Origin: Steroidobacteraceae bacterium
GTDB lineage: Bacteria; Pseudomonadota; Gammaproteobacteria; Steroidobacterales; Steroidobacteraceae
Assembly (NCBI GenBank): GCA_025451375.1
Contig: JANWKL010000052.1
Span: 1-46,827 of the forward strand
Length of the DNA stretch: 46,827 bases
Reading direction: 5' to 3'
Both the position numbers and the translations under genes were made by a program. Below the pieces are notes generated by a model, which saw only the letters and a list, made by a program, of their open reading frames with translations, did no database searches and was not told the origin of the DNA. Shown piece after piece: positions 8,412 through 18,812 of the stretch (its first letter is position 1; the number at the start of each line of letters is the position of its first letter).

Positions 8412-9626
8412 ATGGGAGCGTTCGAGTACACCGCGCTCGATGCTGGCGGCAAGGAACGCACCGGCATCCTCGAAGGCGACACACCACGTCACATCCGGCA
8501 ATTGCTGCGCGAGCAGCAGCTGCTGCCGGTCGCCGTCAGCGAAGTGGCGCAGAAGGAGGCCAAGCGGCAGCGCTCCTTCAGCCTGCTGCGGCGCGTCTCG
8601 CCTGCCGACCTGACCCTCTTCACGCGCCAGCTCGCCACACTGGTGCGCGCCGGCCTGCCGCTGGAAGAATCGCTGCTCGCAGTGTCGCAGCAAACCGAGA
8701 AACCGCGCGTGCAGAGCATCGTGCTCGGTGTGCGGGCGCGCGTCATGGAGGGCCATACCCTCGCCGACGGCTTTGCCGAGTTCCCAGGAGTCTTCCCCGA
8801 GATCTACCGCGCCACCGTCGCCGCCGGCGAGCAGGCCGGTCATCTGGATGACGTGCTCGAGCGGCTCGCCGAGTACACCGAAACGCGCGAGGAGATGCGC
8901 CAGAAAGTCCTGGCAGCGCTTCTCTACCCCATTTTCCTGACCGTGATGTGCTTTGGCATCGTCTCGCTGCTGCTGGTCTTCGTCGTGCCCAAAGTGGTCG
9001 CGGTGTTCGTGGCACAGAAAGCGCAGCTGCCGCTGATCACGCGCCTGCTCATCGCCACCAGCGCTTTCCTGCGCTCCTACGGCATTTACCTCCTCATTGC
9101 CGCGGTCCTCGCCTATGCACTGTTCCGGCGCTGGCAGCGCGATCCTGCTGCCAGGCGGCGCTTCCAGCGCCTGCAGCTACGGATGCCGCTCATCGGCAAA
9201 CTCACCCGCGGCTTCAACAACGCGCGCTTCACCCGCACCTTCAGCATCCTGTGCGCCAGCGCCGTGCCCGTGCTCGAGGCCATGCGGATTTCCGCGGAGG
9301 TGGTGACCAATCTGCCCATGCGCGATGCGGTCACGGATGCGGCCGCACGCGTGCGCGAGGGCGCCCCCATCGGCCGTTCGCTCGCCGCCACCCGCCAGTT
9401 CCCGCCCATGACCATCCACCTCATCTCCAGCGGCGAGTCGAGCGGGCAGCTCGAGCACATGCTCGAACGGGCGGCCATCAGCCAGGAACGCGAGCTCGAT
9501 GGACTGCTCTCAGCGATGGTCGGGCTCCTGGGACCCCTCCTCATTGTAGTGATGGGTCTTTTCGTCATGGGCATCGTTTTTGCCATGTTGTTACCGATCT
9601 TTGAGATCAACCAGCTGATCCACTGA
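8412..9626 (+). CDS. gspF: GspF, type II secretion inner-membrane platform protein
   Basis: Polytopic platform protein that contacts GspE and the pseudopilus base. The protein is 404 residues with two T2SSF domains: the first follows LTLFTRQLATLVRAGLPLEE, the second follows FTRTFSILCASAVPVLEAM. Hydrophobic segments lie near LYPIFLTVMCFGIVSLLLVF, YGIYLLIAAVLAYALF and LLGPLLIVVMGLFVMGIVFA. The N-terminus MGAFEYTALDAGGKERTGIL is typical. No good ribosome-binding site precedes the ATG; a hairpin repeat ends 11 bases upstream. gspG and the other pseudopilin genes do not follow. Confidence 0.95.
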   Translation: MGAFEYTALDAGGKERTGILEGDTPRHIRQLLREQQLLPVAVSEVAQKEAKRQRSFSLLRRVSPADLTLFTRQLATLVRAGLPLEESLLAVSQQTEKPRVQSIVLGVRARVMEGHTLADGFAEFPGVFPEIYRATVAAGEQAGHLDDVLERLAEYTETREEMRQKVLAALLYPIFLTVMCFGIVSLLLVFVVPKVVAVFVAQKAQLPLITRLLIATSAFLRSYGIYLLIAAVLAYALFRRWQRDPAARRRFQRLQLRMPLIGKLTRGFNNARFTRTFSILCASAVPVLEAMRISAEVVTNLPMRDAVTDAAARVREGAPIGRSLAATRQFPPMTIHLISSGESSGQLEHMLERAAISQERELDGLLSAMVGLLGPLLIVVMGLFVMGIVFAMLLPIFEINQLIH

Positions 9627-9747
9627 CCCGCGGCCGGTAGCGCCGTGCGCGCCGGTTCACAAAGAGTCCAATCCGACGTTGCAGTTGTCACCGAATCTGA
9701 TTTAACTTCGCGCCGTCAAGAATTCCTGCCGGACTGGAAGGGTCCGA

Positions 9748-10002
9748 ATGAGCGAGAAGCCACAAGCGGACGAATTTGAGGATGAGGAGGCTGACGAACC
9801 TGTCGTCGGAGACGGGGACGTCGATCTCGACCAGGTCACCAAGGACCTGGACATGGCGAAGCGCCGCGGCCAGAAGGCCGGCGATCCGGCGTGGCGCCGT
9901 CTCGAGCGACTGCTCGAGGAGAAGCACACCGCCGAACTCACCAGTGATTTCGAGGACTACAAGATCGGCGACACCGGCCCGGGTAAGGGCCCCCGCAGAT
10001 AA
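9748..10002 (+). CDS. Small acidic protein of unknown function
   Basis: 84-residue protein with a strong Shine-Dalgarno sequence (GGAAGGG, five bases before ATG), so probably a real gene. The N-terminal half is very acidic (DEFEDEEADEPVVGDGDVDL). The second half is charged and likely helical, with a KRRGQKAGDPAWRRLERLLE segment and then SDFEDYKI. The layout (acidic start, Arg-rich helix, acidic end) recalls the PA3496-type small proteins of gammaproteobacteria, but I cannot confirm the family. No signal peptide or membrane segment. It follows gspF by 121 bases and its stop codon lies inside repeat copy C. Confidence 0.65.
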   Translation: MSEKPQADEFEDEEADEPVVGDGDVDLDQVTKDLDMAKRRGQKAGDPAWRRLERLLEEKHTAELTSDFEDYKIGDTGPGKGPRR

Positions 10003-10047
10003 ATCGCAGGAAGCGCTTTCGGCGGACCGTAGCTTGCGTTTCCTTAA
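10000..10047. repeat. Intergenic hairpin repeat, copy C (diverged, inverted)
   Basis: Read on the minus strand this stretch contains GTCCGCCGAAAGCGCTTCC followed by TGCGATTTA. It matches the core of copies A and B (GTCCGCCGAAATCGCTTCC, TGCGATTTC) with the right arm decayed. It spans the whole 41-bp gap between two convergent genes and supplies the stop region of the upstream small gene. The identification rests on the shared core only. Confidence 0.55.
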
Positions 10048-12170
10048 CCGCCGGTACCGCGCTTGTCGGCCAGCGGTTGCGGTTGCGCCGCGGCATCCGG
10101 AGTACGCAGCAGCGCCATGAAGGCGTCGGCCGCAATCGCCTTGCTCATGAGATATCCCTGCACCAGGTCGCAGCCCTCGTGACGCAGGAAGGTGAGCTGT
10201 TCCTGGGTCTCGACTCCTTCGGCGACGAGTTTCAGGTTGAGGTTGTGACCTAAGCCAATGATGGCGCGTACGATGGCCGCGTCATCCGCATCCAGGGTGA
10301 TGTCGTTCACGAAGGCGCGATCGATCTTCAGCGTGTCCAGCGGAAAGCGCTTGAGGTAATTGAGCGAGCAGTAGCCGGTGCCGAAGTCATCCACCGCCAG
10401 CGCAAAACCGAACTCCTTGAGCGCCTGCAGCGAGCGCTGCCCGCCTTCGACGTCCTGCATGAGGACCCCTTCGGTGAGTTCGAGCTCGAACAGCGACGCC
10501 GGCAGGTGCGCCTCCTCGACCACCTTGGAAATGCGCAGCAGGACGTCCTGGCGCATGAAGTCCCGGCCGGACACGTTGACGGCGATCGAGGGCACGGCGA
10601 GTCCGGCGTTACGCCAGGTGTGCAGATCACGGCACGCACGCTGCAGTGTCCAGCGACCAATATCCGCGATGAGTCCGGTTTCCTCGGCCACCGCCACGAA
10701 GTCGCCGGTGGGGATCTGGCCGCGCTGCGGATGGAACCAGCGCAACAGCGCCTCCCCGCCTGCGAGCTTGAGGCTGTGCGAGTCGTATTGTGGCTGGTAA
10801 TAAAGCTCCAACTGCTCATGCTCGAAGGCCCGCCGCAGCTCCATCTCCAGTGACAGGCGCTTGAGCGCACGCGCATTGACGGAGCTGGTGTAGACGCGGA
10901 ACTGATTGCGGCCGCTCGCCTTCGATTCATACATCGCGCCGTCGGCATTTTTCAGAAGCGTCTGCGCATCGCTGCCGTGCTCGGGGTACAGCGCTATGCC
11001 GATACTCGGCGTCACGACCAGCTCGTACCCACTCTGCACGAACGGGGTCACGAGCGATGACTGGATGCGCTGCGCCACGGCTTCAGCGTCGCCGACCGTG
11101 GGCTGTCCGGTGATGACCACGATGAACTCATCGCCACCGACCCGCGCCAGCTGTCCGCGGCCGCGGGCGAACTGCCCGCCCCCGTCGTTGGCGGTCAGGG
11201 CGAAAGTCAGCCGCTCGCCCACCTGGCGCAGCAGCGCGTCCCCGGTCTCGTGGCCGAGTGTGTCGTTGATACGTTTGAACTGGTCAAGGTCGATGAAGAG
11301 GAGCGCAACGCTGCGCTTGCGCTCGGCAGCCTCGCGCAGTGAATGCGCAAGATAATCCCCGATCCACTCACGATTCGGCAGCCCCGTCAGCGGATCGAAA
11401 TAGGCCAGGCGGTGGATGTGCGCCTCGGTCTCCTTGCGCTGCGTGACATCCCGCACGATCGCGAGCACCTGCCCGCTGGCATTGGGCAGGTAACGGCATT
11501 CGTAGTGGCGCGCCGAGCTGCCTTCGGTCAGGGAAAACTCAAACGCGGAAGGGCTGCCGCGCAGGGTGGCGTCAAGGCACTGCATGGCGGCCGTGAGCGC
11601 CGAATGCGGCAGCAGTTCACTCAAGTGCAGGGCACCGGCGGCGTGCGCCTGGGTAGCCGCGAGTCCCGGGATCGGACTGAAGCAGTGGCTGATGGAGCCG
11701 GCGGCGTTCACCAGGAGGATACCGTCGGGTATGGCTTTCAGCAGCGCCGAGTTCTTCTGCTCGGACAGACGCAGCGCCTCGATGGTGCGCGCGCCGCGCA
11801 GCACATAGCGGATGCGATGCACCAGCAGCGCCCAGTTGATCGGTTTGACGACGAAGTCGGTGGCGCCCGCGTCGTAGGCCAGATTGATCGATAGCGGATC
11901 ATCGAGCCCGGTCACCATGACGACCGGCACGTCGAAGCCGCCAGGAAGCGCCCTGATGTTGGCGCACGCCTGATAGCCATCCCCTTCGGGCATTTCCACA
12001 TCCAGCAGCACGATGTCGGGCATGGCACGCGCGCACGCGGCCACGGCCGCGTCGCCACTCGCCACCGCTTCGACCGTGAAGCCTGCGGCTTCGAGCGTCG
12101 CAGTGGCAATGTCGCGCAGCAGGCGGTCATCGTCAGCCACCAGCACGCGCACCGTCAGTTGCCTTTTCAC
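10044..12170 (-). CDS. Response regulator with PAS-like, GGDEF and EAL domains
   Basis: 708-residue predicted c-di-GMP enzyme acting as output of the adjoining kinase. The receiver domain (residues about 8-120) has the acidic pocket VADDD and phospho-acceptor Asp57 ([11 protein letters not shown]). A PAS-like segment follows. The diguanylate cyclase domain has an intact GGDEF at 345-349 ([11 protein letters not shown]), and the phosphodiesterase domain has an intact EAL at 473-475 (GGEALLRW), [10 protein letters not shown], and [20 protein letters not shown]. Both catalytic signatures are complete, so net activity cannot be predicted. The GTG start overlaps the kinase stop (GTGA), which is strong evidence for coupled expression. 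No output DNA-binding domain. Confidence 0.93.
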   Translation of the reverse strand: MKRQLTVRVLVADDDRLLRDIATATLEAAGFTVEAVASGDAAVAACARAMPDIVLLDVEMPEGDGYQACANIRALPGGFDVPVVMVTGLDDPLSINLAYDAGATDFVVKPINWALLVHRIRYVLRGARTIEALRLSEQKNSALLKAIPDGILLVNAAGSISHCFSPIPGLAATQAHAAGALHLSELLPHSALTAAMQCLDATLRGSPSAFEFSLTEGSSARHYECRYLPNASGQVLAIVRDVTQRKETEAHIHRLAYFDPLTGLPNREWIGDYLAHSLREAAERKRSVALLFIDLDQFKRINDTLGHETGDALLRQVGERLTFALTANDGGGQFARGRGQLARVGGDEFIVVITGQPTVGDAEAVAQRIQSSLVTPFVQSGYELVVTPSIGIALYPEHGSDAQTLLKNADGAMYESKASGRNQFRVYTSSVNARALKRLSLEMELRRAFEHEQLELYYQPQYDSHSLKLAGGEALLRWFHPQRGQIPTGDFVAVAEETGLIADIGRWTLQRACRDLHTWRNAGLAVPSIAVNVSGRDFMRQDVLLRISKVVEEAHLPASLFELELTEGVLMQDVEGGQRSLQALKEFGFALAVDDFGTGYCSLNYLKRFPLDTLKIDRAFVNDITLDADDAAIVRAIIGLGHNLNLKLVAEGVETQEQLTFLRHEGCDLVQGYLMSKAIAADAFMALLRTPDAAAQPQPLADKRGTGG

Positions 12171-15100
12171 GCGGATCTCCTTATCTCGTTATCCAGCTCC
12201 TCGCGCACCCGCGGATACAGCCGGTGCACCTGCCCGAGCAGCTCGGGCGCGGCGGTGAGGTCTCCCGCCCGCCCGCATTGTTCCAGTTCACGGCACAGGC
12301 GCATGAGACCCAGTGCACCAACGTGGCCATTACACGAGCGCCACGCGTGCGCAGCCCGCGCCAGCGCGCTCGCCTCCCTGGCCTGCACCGCGCGTTCGAT
12401 CTGCGCCAGCATGTCCTGCGAGTCGGCCAGGTAGCCGGTCGCAATGTGGGTAAGCATGTTGCGCGCGCCGCGCGATGGCAGTGCGCGCAGCGCTGCCAGG
12501 GTCGCACGATCCAGCAGCAGTTCCGCCGCCGGATCCGCGGCACCTGGCTCGGCCGCGGTTGCAGTCACCGCTGCTGCCGCCGATGCCGCAGCCACCCAGC
12601 GCGCGAGCGTCGCGTGCAGCGCCGCGCGGGTGAAGGGCTTTGTCAGGTAGTCGTCCATGCCAGCATTGACGCAGGCAGCGCGCGCCTCGGAGGTGGCGTC
12701 CGCGGTCAGCGCGATCACCGGCAGGCGCGGACCCTGACCTGCGGTGCGCCGCAGCTCCCGGGTGGCCGCCAGCCCGTCCATGACCGGCATTTCACAGTCC
12801 ATCAGCACAGCGTCGTAGTGGGTGTCGGCGAGCATTTGCAGCGCCTCGCGCCCGTCATTGGCGGTATCGGCGGCAAGTCCCAGCGACGCCAGCATGCCGA
12901 TCGCCACTTCGCGGTTGAGCGGCTGGTCCTCGACGACGAGCACCCGGCCGCCGAGCGGCACGAGTCGGGAACCGGCCTGTGGCGCCTCGTCGTGCGCCGC
13001 GGCTGCGGGCCGGCCAGTGAGCGCCTGCTGCAACTCCGGCAGACGCAAAGGCTTGGTCACTTCGGCATCGAAGCCGCGATTGGCTTTGCCCGACAGTGGC
13101 GTCAGGTTCGAGAAACCGACCAGGCGGATGACGCGCGGTCTGACGGTTCGGCCTGACTGCAGCTGCTGCAGCAGTGTGAGCGCCGTGCCATCAGGCAGCG
13201 GATCATCGACGATCACCGCCTCGTAGCTGGCACTGCGCAGCTCAACCAGTGCCGCCTCCAGGGATACCACCTGGGTCGGGCGGGCGCCCCAGGCGCGCAA
13301 CGCATTGACCATGAGGATGCGCGCCGCCGCGTTGTCGTCCGCGATCAGCACGCGCACGCCATCGAGCCGCGGCAGCGGTGCTGGCGCCGCGGCCGCAGCC
13401 CGCGGAGCCAATGGCAGCGTGACTTCGAAAGAGAATGTCGACCCGGCCCCGGGGGTGCTGACGAGCGACAATTCCCCGCCCATGAGCTCGACGATCTGGC
13501 GTGAAATCGACAAGCCGAGTCCGGTGCCGCCAAAGCGGCGGGTCGTGGACGCATCTTCCTGGGCGAACTGCTCGAACACCTTCGCCTGGTTATGCGGCGC
13601 GATGCCGATGCCGGTGTCCGTCACTTCGAAGCGCACCCGCAGCGACTCGTCCCTGGCGCCGGCCATCGGCACCACACGGAACGTGACCTCGCCTTCTTCC
13701 GTGAACTTGACGGCATTGCCGCCGAGATTGATGAGCACCTGGCGCAGGCGCACGGCATCCACGCGCACCCGCGGCAGCGCGGTCAGCGGCTCATCAAACA
13801 ACAGTTCGAGGCCCTTGCCGGCGGCACGTGCCGCCAGCAATTCCACGGTGCCCTCGACGATCTCCAGTACATCCGCATCGACCGGATCGAGCGTCAGCCT
13901 ATGGGCTTCGATCTTCGACAAATCGAGGACATCGTTGACGATGGCGAGCAGCGAATCGGCGGAGCGATGTATGCCTTCGGCAAAGCGGCGCTGCGCGCCG
14001 TCGAGGCGCGTGTCCAGGAGCAGGCTCGTCATGCCGAGCACCCCGTTCATGGGCGTGCGCAGCTCATGGCTCATGCGCGCAACGAAGTCGCTCTTGGCGC
14101 GCGTCAGCACCTGCAGCTGCCCGTTGCGCTCCTGCAGCTCCTGGGTGCGCTCCTGCACGGTCTGCTCGAGCTGGCGGCTGTAACGCTGCGCGAGCGCGCG
14201 CCGCACCTGCACGCGGCGCCACACGTACCACAAGAGGAGCAGTAACGCGGCGGCGTACAACACCCGCGCCCAGACCGTGTCCCACGGCGCCGGGGATACG
14301 TGCAGCGGCACAGACAGCTCATCGCTACCCCAGGCGCCGTCCGCGTTGGCGGCGCGCACCCGGAAGACGTAGTCGCCGGCATCGAGGTTGGTATAGGTCG
14401 CGCGGTGCAGCGCGCCGGCATCAACCCAGGCCGATTCGAAGCCATCGAGGCGGTAGGAGTAGCGGTTGTTGGCTGGCGAACTGAAATCCAGCGCCGCAAA
14501 TTCGAAGCTGACGAGCTTGTCGTCATAGGCCAGCGCCAGCGGGCGCCCGCGTGCCGGCAGGTCCTGCTCGGCGAGCGGCCGGTTCAGACGCGCAGCGGCG
14601 GTCAGCACCACCTGCGGCGCAGGCGCGCTGAAGTCAGCCGCCGAGGGCGCAAAGGCGTTGAAGCCATTGTTGCCGCCGAAGAACAGCGTGCCGTCACGAT
14701 CGCGGTAGTGGGCATTGAAGTTGAAGTCCTCGCCCTGCAGACCGTGCCACTCGTGGAACACCTTGACCGCCTGGGTGTGCGGATCGAACCGCACCAGGCC
14801 ATTGGTAGTGCTCAGCCACAGTCGATCGGCGCCGTCGGATTCGATCCCGTACACCACGCGACTCGGCAACACGCCGGCGTAGTTATGGAACTGCACCGCG
14901 CCGGGCGCCGCGGAACTGCCCATGACGTGATCGAGTCCGCCGCCCGCGGTTCCCACCCACACCTCGCCGCGACTGTCGACGTGCAGTGCGTAAACGGTGT
15001 TGTCGGCGAGACTCGATGGATCCCGGTCATCGCGCCGGTAGTGATAGAAGCGACCGCTCGAGCGCTCCAGAAGGTTCAGGCCCCCGCCAGCGGTGCCGAC

Positions 15101-16693
15101 CCATAGATTCCCCAGTGCGTCCTCGGCGATGGCGCTGGCGCGTGCATCACTCAGGGCGTTGGCCGCATCGCCGCCAAACGGGTAACGGGTGAGCTTCCCA
15201 CTGGCAGGCTCGATACTCGCCAGGCCGCCGCCGAAGGTGCCGACCCAGACCTGTCCCGCACGGTCCTGGTAAAGACACATGACGCCATCAGCCGGCAGGC
15301 TCGCCGGGTCAGTGGCCGACGTGCGCCAGGTCCGCACCGTGCCGGTTGCAAGATCAATGCGATCGAGGCCGCCGGACATCGTGCCCAGCCACAGGCTTCC
15401 CTTGTGATCGTAGAGCAGCGCCATGACGCGATCGTCGCTCAGCCGCAGTCCCGGAGTGTCGCGGCCGTAGTGCCGCTCTTGCGCGCTGCGCGCATCGATC
15501 TCGACCAGTCCTGCGCCATTGGTGCCGACCCACAGGCGGCCCGCACCGTCGTCGGCAAAGCTCATCACCGGGGTGTCGCGAAACGCGGCGCTGCGGTAAT
15601 GCCCGAGCAGCCAGCCGTTGGGGTTCCAGTGGCTCGCGCCGCCGTTGCGCGTACCCACCCACAGCACCCCGCCCCGGTCCTGGTACAGCGCGATGATGTT
15701 GCTGTCGCGCAGACTCTGCGGATTGTCGGCATCGTTGCCGTAACGCACAAAGCTCTGCGCGCCGCGGTCGAAAAGGTTCAGACCGTCCACGGTTGCGACC
15801 CATAGCCGCCGCGCATCATCCTCGAGAATCGCGGTCACCCGGTCGTGACTCAGGGAGCGTGGGTTGGCCGGGTCGTGACGGAACGCGGTTACCCGTCCGG
15901 TGCCGGGCTCAAGGCGATCAAGACCGCCGTGCAGTGTGCCTATCCACAGCGCGCCGGCGTGATCCTCACTGACGACTCGCACCTGCACATCCGACAGCCC
16001 CGCACCATCGGCGGACTTGCCATAGTTGATGAAAGTGCCCGAAGCGGGTTCGTAGCGGCTGAGGCCGCCGTCAGTGCCGATCCAGATGCCGCCGGCGTGA
16101 TCCAGGTGCAGCGCGAACACCGCGTCAGCAGCGAGTGAATGCGCGTCGCCGTCCCGATGCCGGAAGTGTCGCGCCACGCCGGTGCGCGGATCGAGCACGT
16201 CAAGACCGCTATCAAGCGTGCCCGCCCAGATCTGCCCGTCGCCATCGATGAGGAGCGTGCGGACCGCATCGCTCGCCAGCGAGGCGGGGTTCGCCGGATC
16301 GTGGCGGAACTGTTGGAAGCTGTCACTGCTGCGCTGCCAGCGCTCCACGCCGCCGCCGATCGTCGCCAGCCACAGGTCGCCGTGCGCGTCCTCGGCCAGG
16401 GTCCAGATGTAGTCGCTCGCCAGTGCCTTGGGGTTGCCGCGCTCGCGGTGGTAGACACGGATCGAGTTGCCGTCGTAGCGATTCAGGCCGCTCTCGGTTG
16501 CCACCCACAGGTAGCCGCGCGAGTCCTGCAGAATGCCTTCGACGGTGCTCTGCGAGAGCCCCTCGCGCATGGTGAGGTGCTCGAAATACATCGGCCGCAC
16601 TGCCGGAAGCGGTGCGGCCGCGTGTACGAGCGCTGCGGGCGCGCACAGCCAGGCGCTGGTTAGGAGGGCGCCGAAGAGGCTGCGGGTGCGCAT
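12167..16693 (-). CDS. Beta-propeller hybrid sensor histidine kinase
   Basis: 1508-residue hybrid two-component sensor. A signal peptide ([20 protein letters not shown]) leads into a large periplasmic region of many propeller repeats (recurring LWVGT, GGLDRL and DGxGxLWxGT patterns, about residues 40-690) and a Y_Y_Y domain ([16 protein letters not shown]). A membrane helix lies near 805-825. HisKA follows with His876 ([11 protein letters not shown]), then HATPase ([35 protein letters not shown]). Receiver 1 has [10 protein letters not shown], receiver 2 has [12 protein letters not shown], and an HPt domain carries His1449 ([13 protein letters not shown]). The ATG at 16693 is chosen because the longer open frame (to 16927) only translates the protease repeat DNA. 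It begins 28 bases after the protease gene and its stop overlaps the next regulator. The stimulus is unknown. Confidence 0.93.
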   Translation of the reverse strand: MRTRSLFGALLTSAWLCAPAALVHAAAPLPAVRPMYFEHLTMREGLSQSTVEGILQDSRGYLWVATESGLNRYDGNSIRVYHRERGNPKALASDYIWTLAEDAHGDLWLATIGGGVERWQRSSDSFQQFRHDPANPASLASDAVRTLLIDGDGQIWAGTLDSGLDVLDPRTGVARHFRHRDGDAHSLAADAVFALHLDHAGGIWIGTDGGLSRYEPASGTFINYGKSADGAGLSDVQVRVVSEDHAGALWIGTLHGGLDRLEPGTGRVTAFRHDPANPRSLSHDRVTAILEDDARRLWVATVDGLNLFDRGAQSFVRYGNDADNPQSLRDSNIIALYQDRGGVLWVGTRNGGASHWNPNGWLLGHYRSAAFRDTPVMSFADDGAGRLWVGTNGAGLVEIDARSAQERHYGRDTPGLRLSDDRVMALLYDHKGSLWLGTMSGGLDRIDLATGTVRTWRTSATDPASLPADGVMCLYQDRAGQVWVGTFGGGLASIEPASGKLTRYPFGGDAANALSDARASAIAEDALGNLWVGTAGGGLNLLERSSGRFYHYRRDDRDPSSLADNTVYALHVDSRGEVWVGTAGGGLDHVMGSSAAPGAVQFHNYAGVLPSRVVYGIESDGADRLWLSTTNGLVRFDPHTQAVKVFHEWHGLQGEDFNFNAHYRDRDGTLFFGGNNGFNAFAPSAADFSAPAPQVVLTAAARLNRPLAEQDLPARGRPLALAYDDKLVSFEFAALDFSSPANNRYSYRLDGFESAWVDAGALHRATYTNLDAGDYVFRVRAANADGAWGSDELSVPLHVSPAPWDTVWARVLYAAALLLLLWYVWRRVQVRRALAQRYSRQLEQTVQERTQELQERNGQLQVLTRAKSDFVARMSHELRTPMNGVLGMTSLLLDTRLDGAQRRFAEGIHRSADSLLAIVNDVLDLSKIEAHRLTLDPVDADVLEIVEGTVELLAARAAGKGLELLFDEPLTALPRVRVDAVRLRQVLINLGGNAVKFTEEGEVTFRVVPMAGARDESLRVRFEVTDTGIGIAPHNQAKVFEQFAQEDASTTRRFGGTGLGLSISRQIVELMGGELSLVSTPGAGSTFSFEVTLPLAPRAAAAAPAPLPRLDGVRVLIADDNAAARILMVNALRAWGARPTQVVSLEAALVELRSASYEAVIVDDPLPDGTALTLLQQLQSGRTVRPRVIRLVGFSNLTPLSGKANRGFDAEVTKPLRLPELQQALTGRPAAAAHDEAPQAGSRLVPLGGRVLVVEDQPLNREVAIGMLASLGLAADTANDGREALQMLADTHYDAVLMDCEMPVMDGLAATRELRRTAGQGPRLPVIALTADATSEARAACVNAGMDDYLTKPFTRAALHATLARWVAAASAAAAVTATAAEPGAADPAAELLLDRATLAALRALPSRGARNMLTHIATGYLADSQDMLAQIERAVQAREASALARAAHAWRSCNGHVGALGLMRLCRELEQCGRAGDLTAAPELLGQVHRLYPRVREELDNEIRRSA

Positions 16694-16721
16694 GGCGCCC
16701 CCTGAAATTGCGCGTGCATGA

Positions 16722-18560
16722 CTACTGCTGGGCGGGAATGTTGTTGATGCCCGACGCGCTGGAACTGGATGCGGTGCTGCTGCTCCACTGGTAGCCGCTG
16801 CTCCACTGATAGCCGCTGCTCCACTGGTAGCCGCTGCTCCACTGGTAGCCGCTGCTCCACTGGTAGCCACTGCTCCACTGGTAGCCGCTGCCGGAGGGGG
16901 TGCCGCCGTTCCACTGCGTGCCATCAAGCGTCGTCTCGATGCCCCAGAGCAGTTGACCCAGCAGCGAGCCGCTGCCCGTCGCCATGATGTAGTACTGACC
17001 GCTGGCCGGATTCTGGTTGGCGGCGCCGCCGTAATGCTGGAGGCCGAGGATATCCAGCGTCACGTTCAGACCCTGATTGGCGCAGTTGCTGGCGCTGCTG
17101 TAAGCCGCGTCGTGCGCATTCACAAGACCTGCGCCCTGCTGGAACACGGAATAGGCGAGCGTGCCGTTGGGGTTCACGGCCGGGTGAGCGCCGGCCATCA
17201 GGTGACACTTCACCTGGTCCGGGGTCAGCGCCGGATTCACCTGCAGCATGAGGGCGACGGCACCGCTGGTCACCGCGGTCGCCATCGACGTGCCAGACAT
17301 GGTGAAGTCATTGCTGGCCGAATTCACCCAGGACGGATGCTGCGAGGCGAGCGTGCTGCTGGTGGGTGCGTAGGCGAGGATGTGTCCGCCCATCGCCACC
17401 ACTTCAGGCTTCACGAACCCCTCGTAGGTCGGCCCGACGGATGAGAACGTAGCGAGTTTGTACTGGCTCGGCTGCAGCGGGTAGTAGTTGTCGGTGATCG
17501 CGCCGACCGTGATCACGTAGGGCACGTTACCGGGTACTCCGATAGTCATGGGCTTCGGGCCGTTGTTGCCGGCCGCGGCCACGACCACAATGCCGGCGTT
17601 CCACGCCGCCATGACGGCCTGGTCGAGCGGATCTTCCCAATACACCGAGGTCGGCGGCGCGCTCAGGGAGAGATTCATGACGCGAATGTTGTAACGGGCC
17701 TTCTGGGCGATCACCCACTGGATGCCGCTGATCGCATTCGCGTAGGTGCCCTGGCCGTTCGGGCCGAGCACGCGCACCGACACCAGGTTCACTCCGGGCG
17801 CCACGCCCTGGAAGTTACCCGTAGTCGCGACGCCGCTGCTGGCGATGATCGAGGACACGTGTGTGCCGTGACCAAACAAGTCGTTGATGTTGCTTGTGTT
17901 GGAAGCGACGGTAGAAACCGTCGAAGTCAGCAGCGCTGACACCATCCCCTTCCGGTTCGCCGCCACTACGTCGTACTGCGCCAGCACGCGATTCGAAGTC
18001 TGACCTGGGGCGCTCTTGTCGGGGCCGAGTTGCGACCAGATACCGGAGTCGACGACCGCCACCGTGACACCGTTGCCGGCAATGCCGCCGGTCTGCAGCG
18101 GCTTGGCGCCGATCTCGCTCGGGTAGTAGGTTTCCGGCAGCGTGCCGACGGAACTCGCGCTCACGTCCGCATCGGCGAACACGTGCAGGCGTGCAACGTG
18201 TGCGTCGCGCAGGCTGGCGAGCTCGACATCGGCAAGGTTGGCACTCACAGCGCGGATCACCGACAGATCGCCGGTGACCTGGCCGCCCGCGCGCACGACC
18301 GCGCTCGCCGCCTCACCGGAGCTGCCCGCCTGCACGATATAGCGCTCGCGCACCGGGTCTGAGACCGGCAGCGGCGCCGACACCGCGCTGACCAGCGTCT
18401 GTGCCGGTGCGGCGCGCGTCAGGAGGGCCTGCCTGATCCGTGCCACGTGCGTGAACTGCTCCGCAGGTGTACTGCGGTCCAGGTAGAACAGGATTGCCAG
18501 CAGCGAGCCTGCCACGCTCACTGCAAACACCCAGCGCTTTGTCTGCACCTTCATCACCAT
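16722..18560 (-). CDS. S8 (subtilisin-like) serine protease with SGYQWS repeats
   Basis: 612-residue exported or membrane-anchored subtilase. The N-terminus has basic residues then a hydrophobic helix ([19 protein letters not shown]) without an obvious AxA site, so it may be a signal anchor. A propeptide-like region follows. The catalytic triad is Asp171 (VAVVDSGIW), His231 (FGHGTHVSS) and Ser425 (MSGTSMATA), with oxyanion Asn in AAAGNNGP. The C-terminus holds six SGYQWS hexapeptides and ends in a Ser-rich tail. The start is chosen at [10 protein letters not shown]; the frame is open to 18617, and M22 is also possible. First gene of the leftward run into the propeller kinase. Substrate and secretion route unknown; the nearby gsp genes make type II export possible. 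Confidence 0.9.
   Translation of the reverse strand: MVMKVQTKRWVFAVSVAGSLLAILFYLDRSTPAEQFTHVARIRQALLTRAAPAQTLVSAVSAPLPVSDPVRERYIVQAGSSGEAASAVVRAGGQVTGDLSVIRAVSANLADVELASLRDAHVARLHVFADADVSASSVGTLPETYYPSEIGAKPLQTGGIAGNGVTVAVVDSGIWSQLGPDKSAPGQTSNRVLAQYDVVAANRKGMVSALLTSTVSTVASNTSNINDLFGHGTHVSSIIASSGVATTGNFQGVAPGVNLVSVRVLGPNGQGTYANAISGIQWVIAQKARYNIRVMNLSLSAPPTSVYWEDPLDQAVMAAWNAGIVVVAAAGNNGPKPMTIGVPGNVPYVITVGAITDNYYPLQPSQYKLATFSSVGPTYEGFVKPEVVAMGGHILAYAPTSSTLASQHPSWVNSASNDFTMSGTSMATAVTSGAVALMLQVNPALTPDQVKCHLMAGAHPAVNPNGTLAYSVFQQGAGLVNAHDAAYSSASNCANQGLNVTLDILGLQHYGGAANQNPASGQYYIMATGSGSLLGQLLWGIETTLDGTQWNGGTPSGSGYQWSSGYQWSSGYQWSSGYQWSSGYQWSSGYQWSSSTASSSSASGINNIPAQQ
16784..16891. repeat. 18-bp tandem repeat, six units
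   Basis: Six head-to-tail copies of an 18-bp unit (plus strand TCCACTGGTAGCCGCTGC) start at 16784, 16802, 16820, 16838, 16856 and 16874. Units 2 and 5 each differ by one base. They encode the SGYQWS repeats of the protease on the minus strand. Unit length is a multiple of three, so copy-number change keeps the frame. Confidence 0.95.
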
Positions 18561-18812
18561 GAGTCCGTTCCAAATCTTTGTGTTGGAGCGCGGCTCGCTC
18601 CGTGGGGTGCATTTCAACTCAAATGGCTGTCGCTAAACAGTGACGAGACGAGCGCAACCGACCTTGCGAATGCGACCTGCGTCTCAGGTTTTATCGCGCC
18701 GCGGCTTATGTCGCGCGAGTTCCTGTTGGTCGCAATTGCCACTGGACATAAGCGCAGAGGAATACCGGAAACCAGCTCACAAATACCGCTCATCGCAGTG
18801 AGACGCGCAGCC
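18561..18812. other. Divergent intergenic region between protease and GGDEF-EAL genes
   Basis: About 250 bp with lower GC than its flanks. It must hold promoters for the leftward protease-kinase-regulator run and the rightward GGDEF-EAL gene. A small hairpin, GGAGCG/CGCTCC, lies at about 18585-18601 in the presumed protease leader. I see no convincing -35/-10 pair. The exact left edge of the rightward gene is uncertain here, because its frame stays open back to 18447. Confidence 0.5.

Noticed and set aside
16784-16891. CRISPR array
   Set aside because: Units are contiguous without spacers and encode a protein repeat.
16694-16927. Ala/Thr/Ser/Gly-rich N-terminal extension (ATSGAA repeats) of the propeller kinase
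   Set aside because: It only translates the 18-bp protease repeats in another frame; the repeat unit has no stop in several frames. A proper signal peptide starts at 16693.
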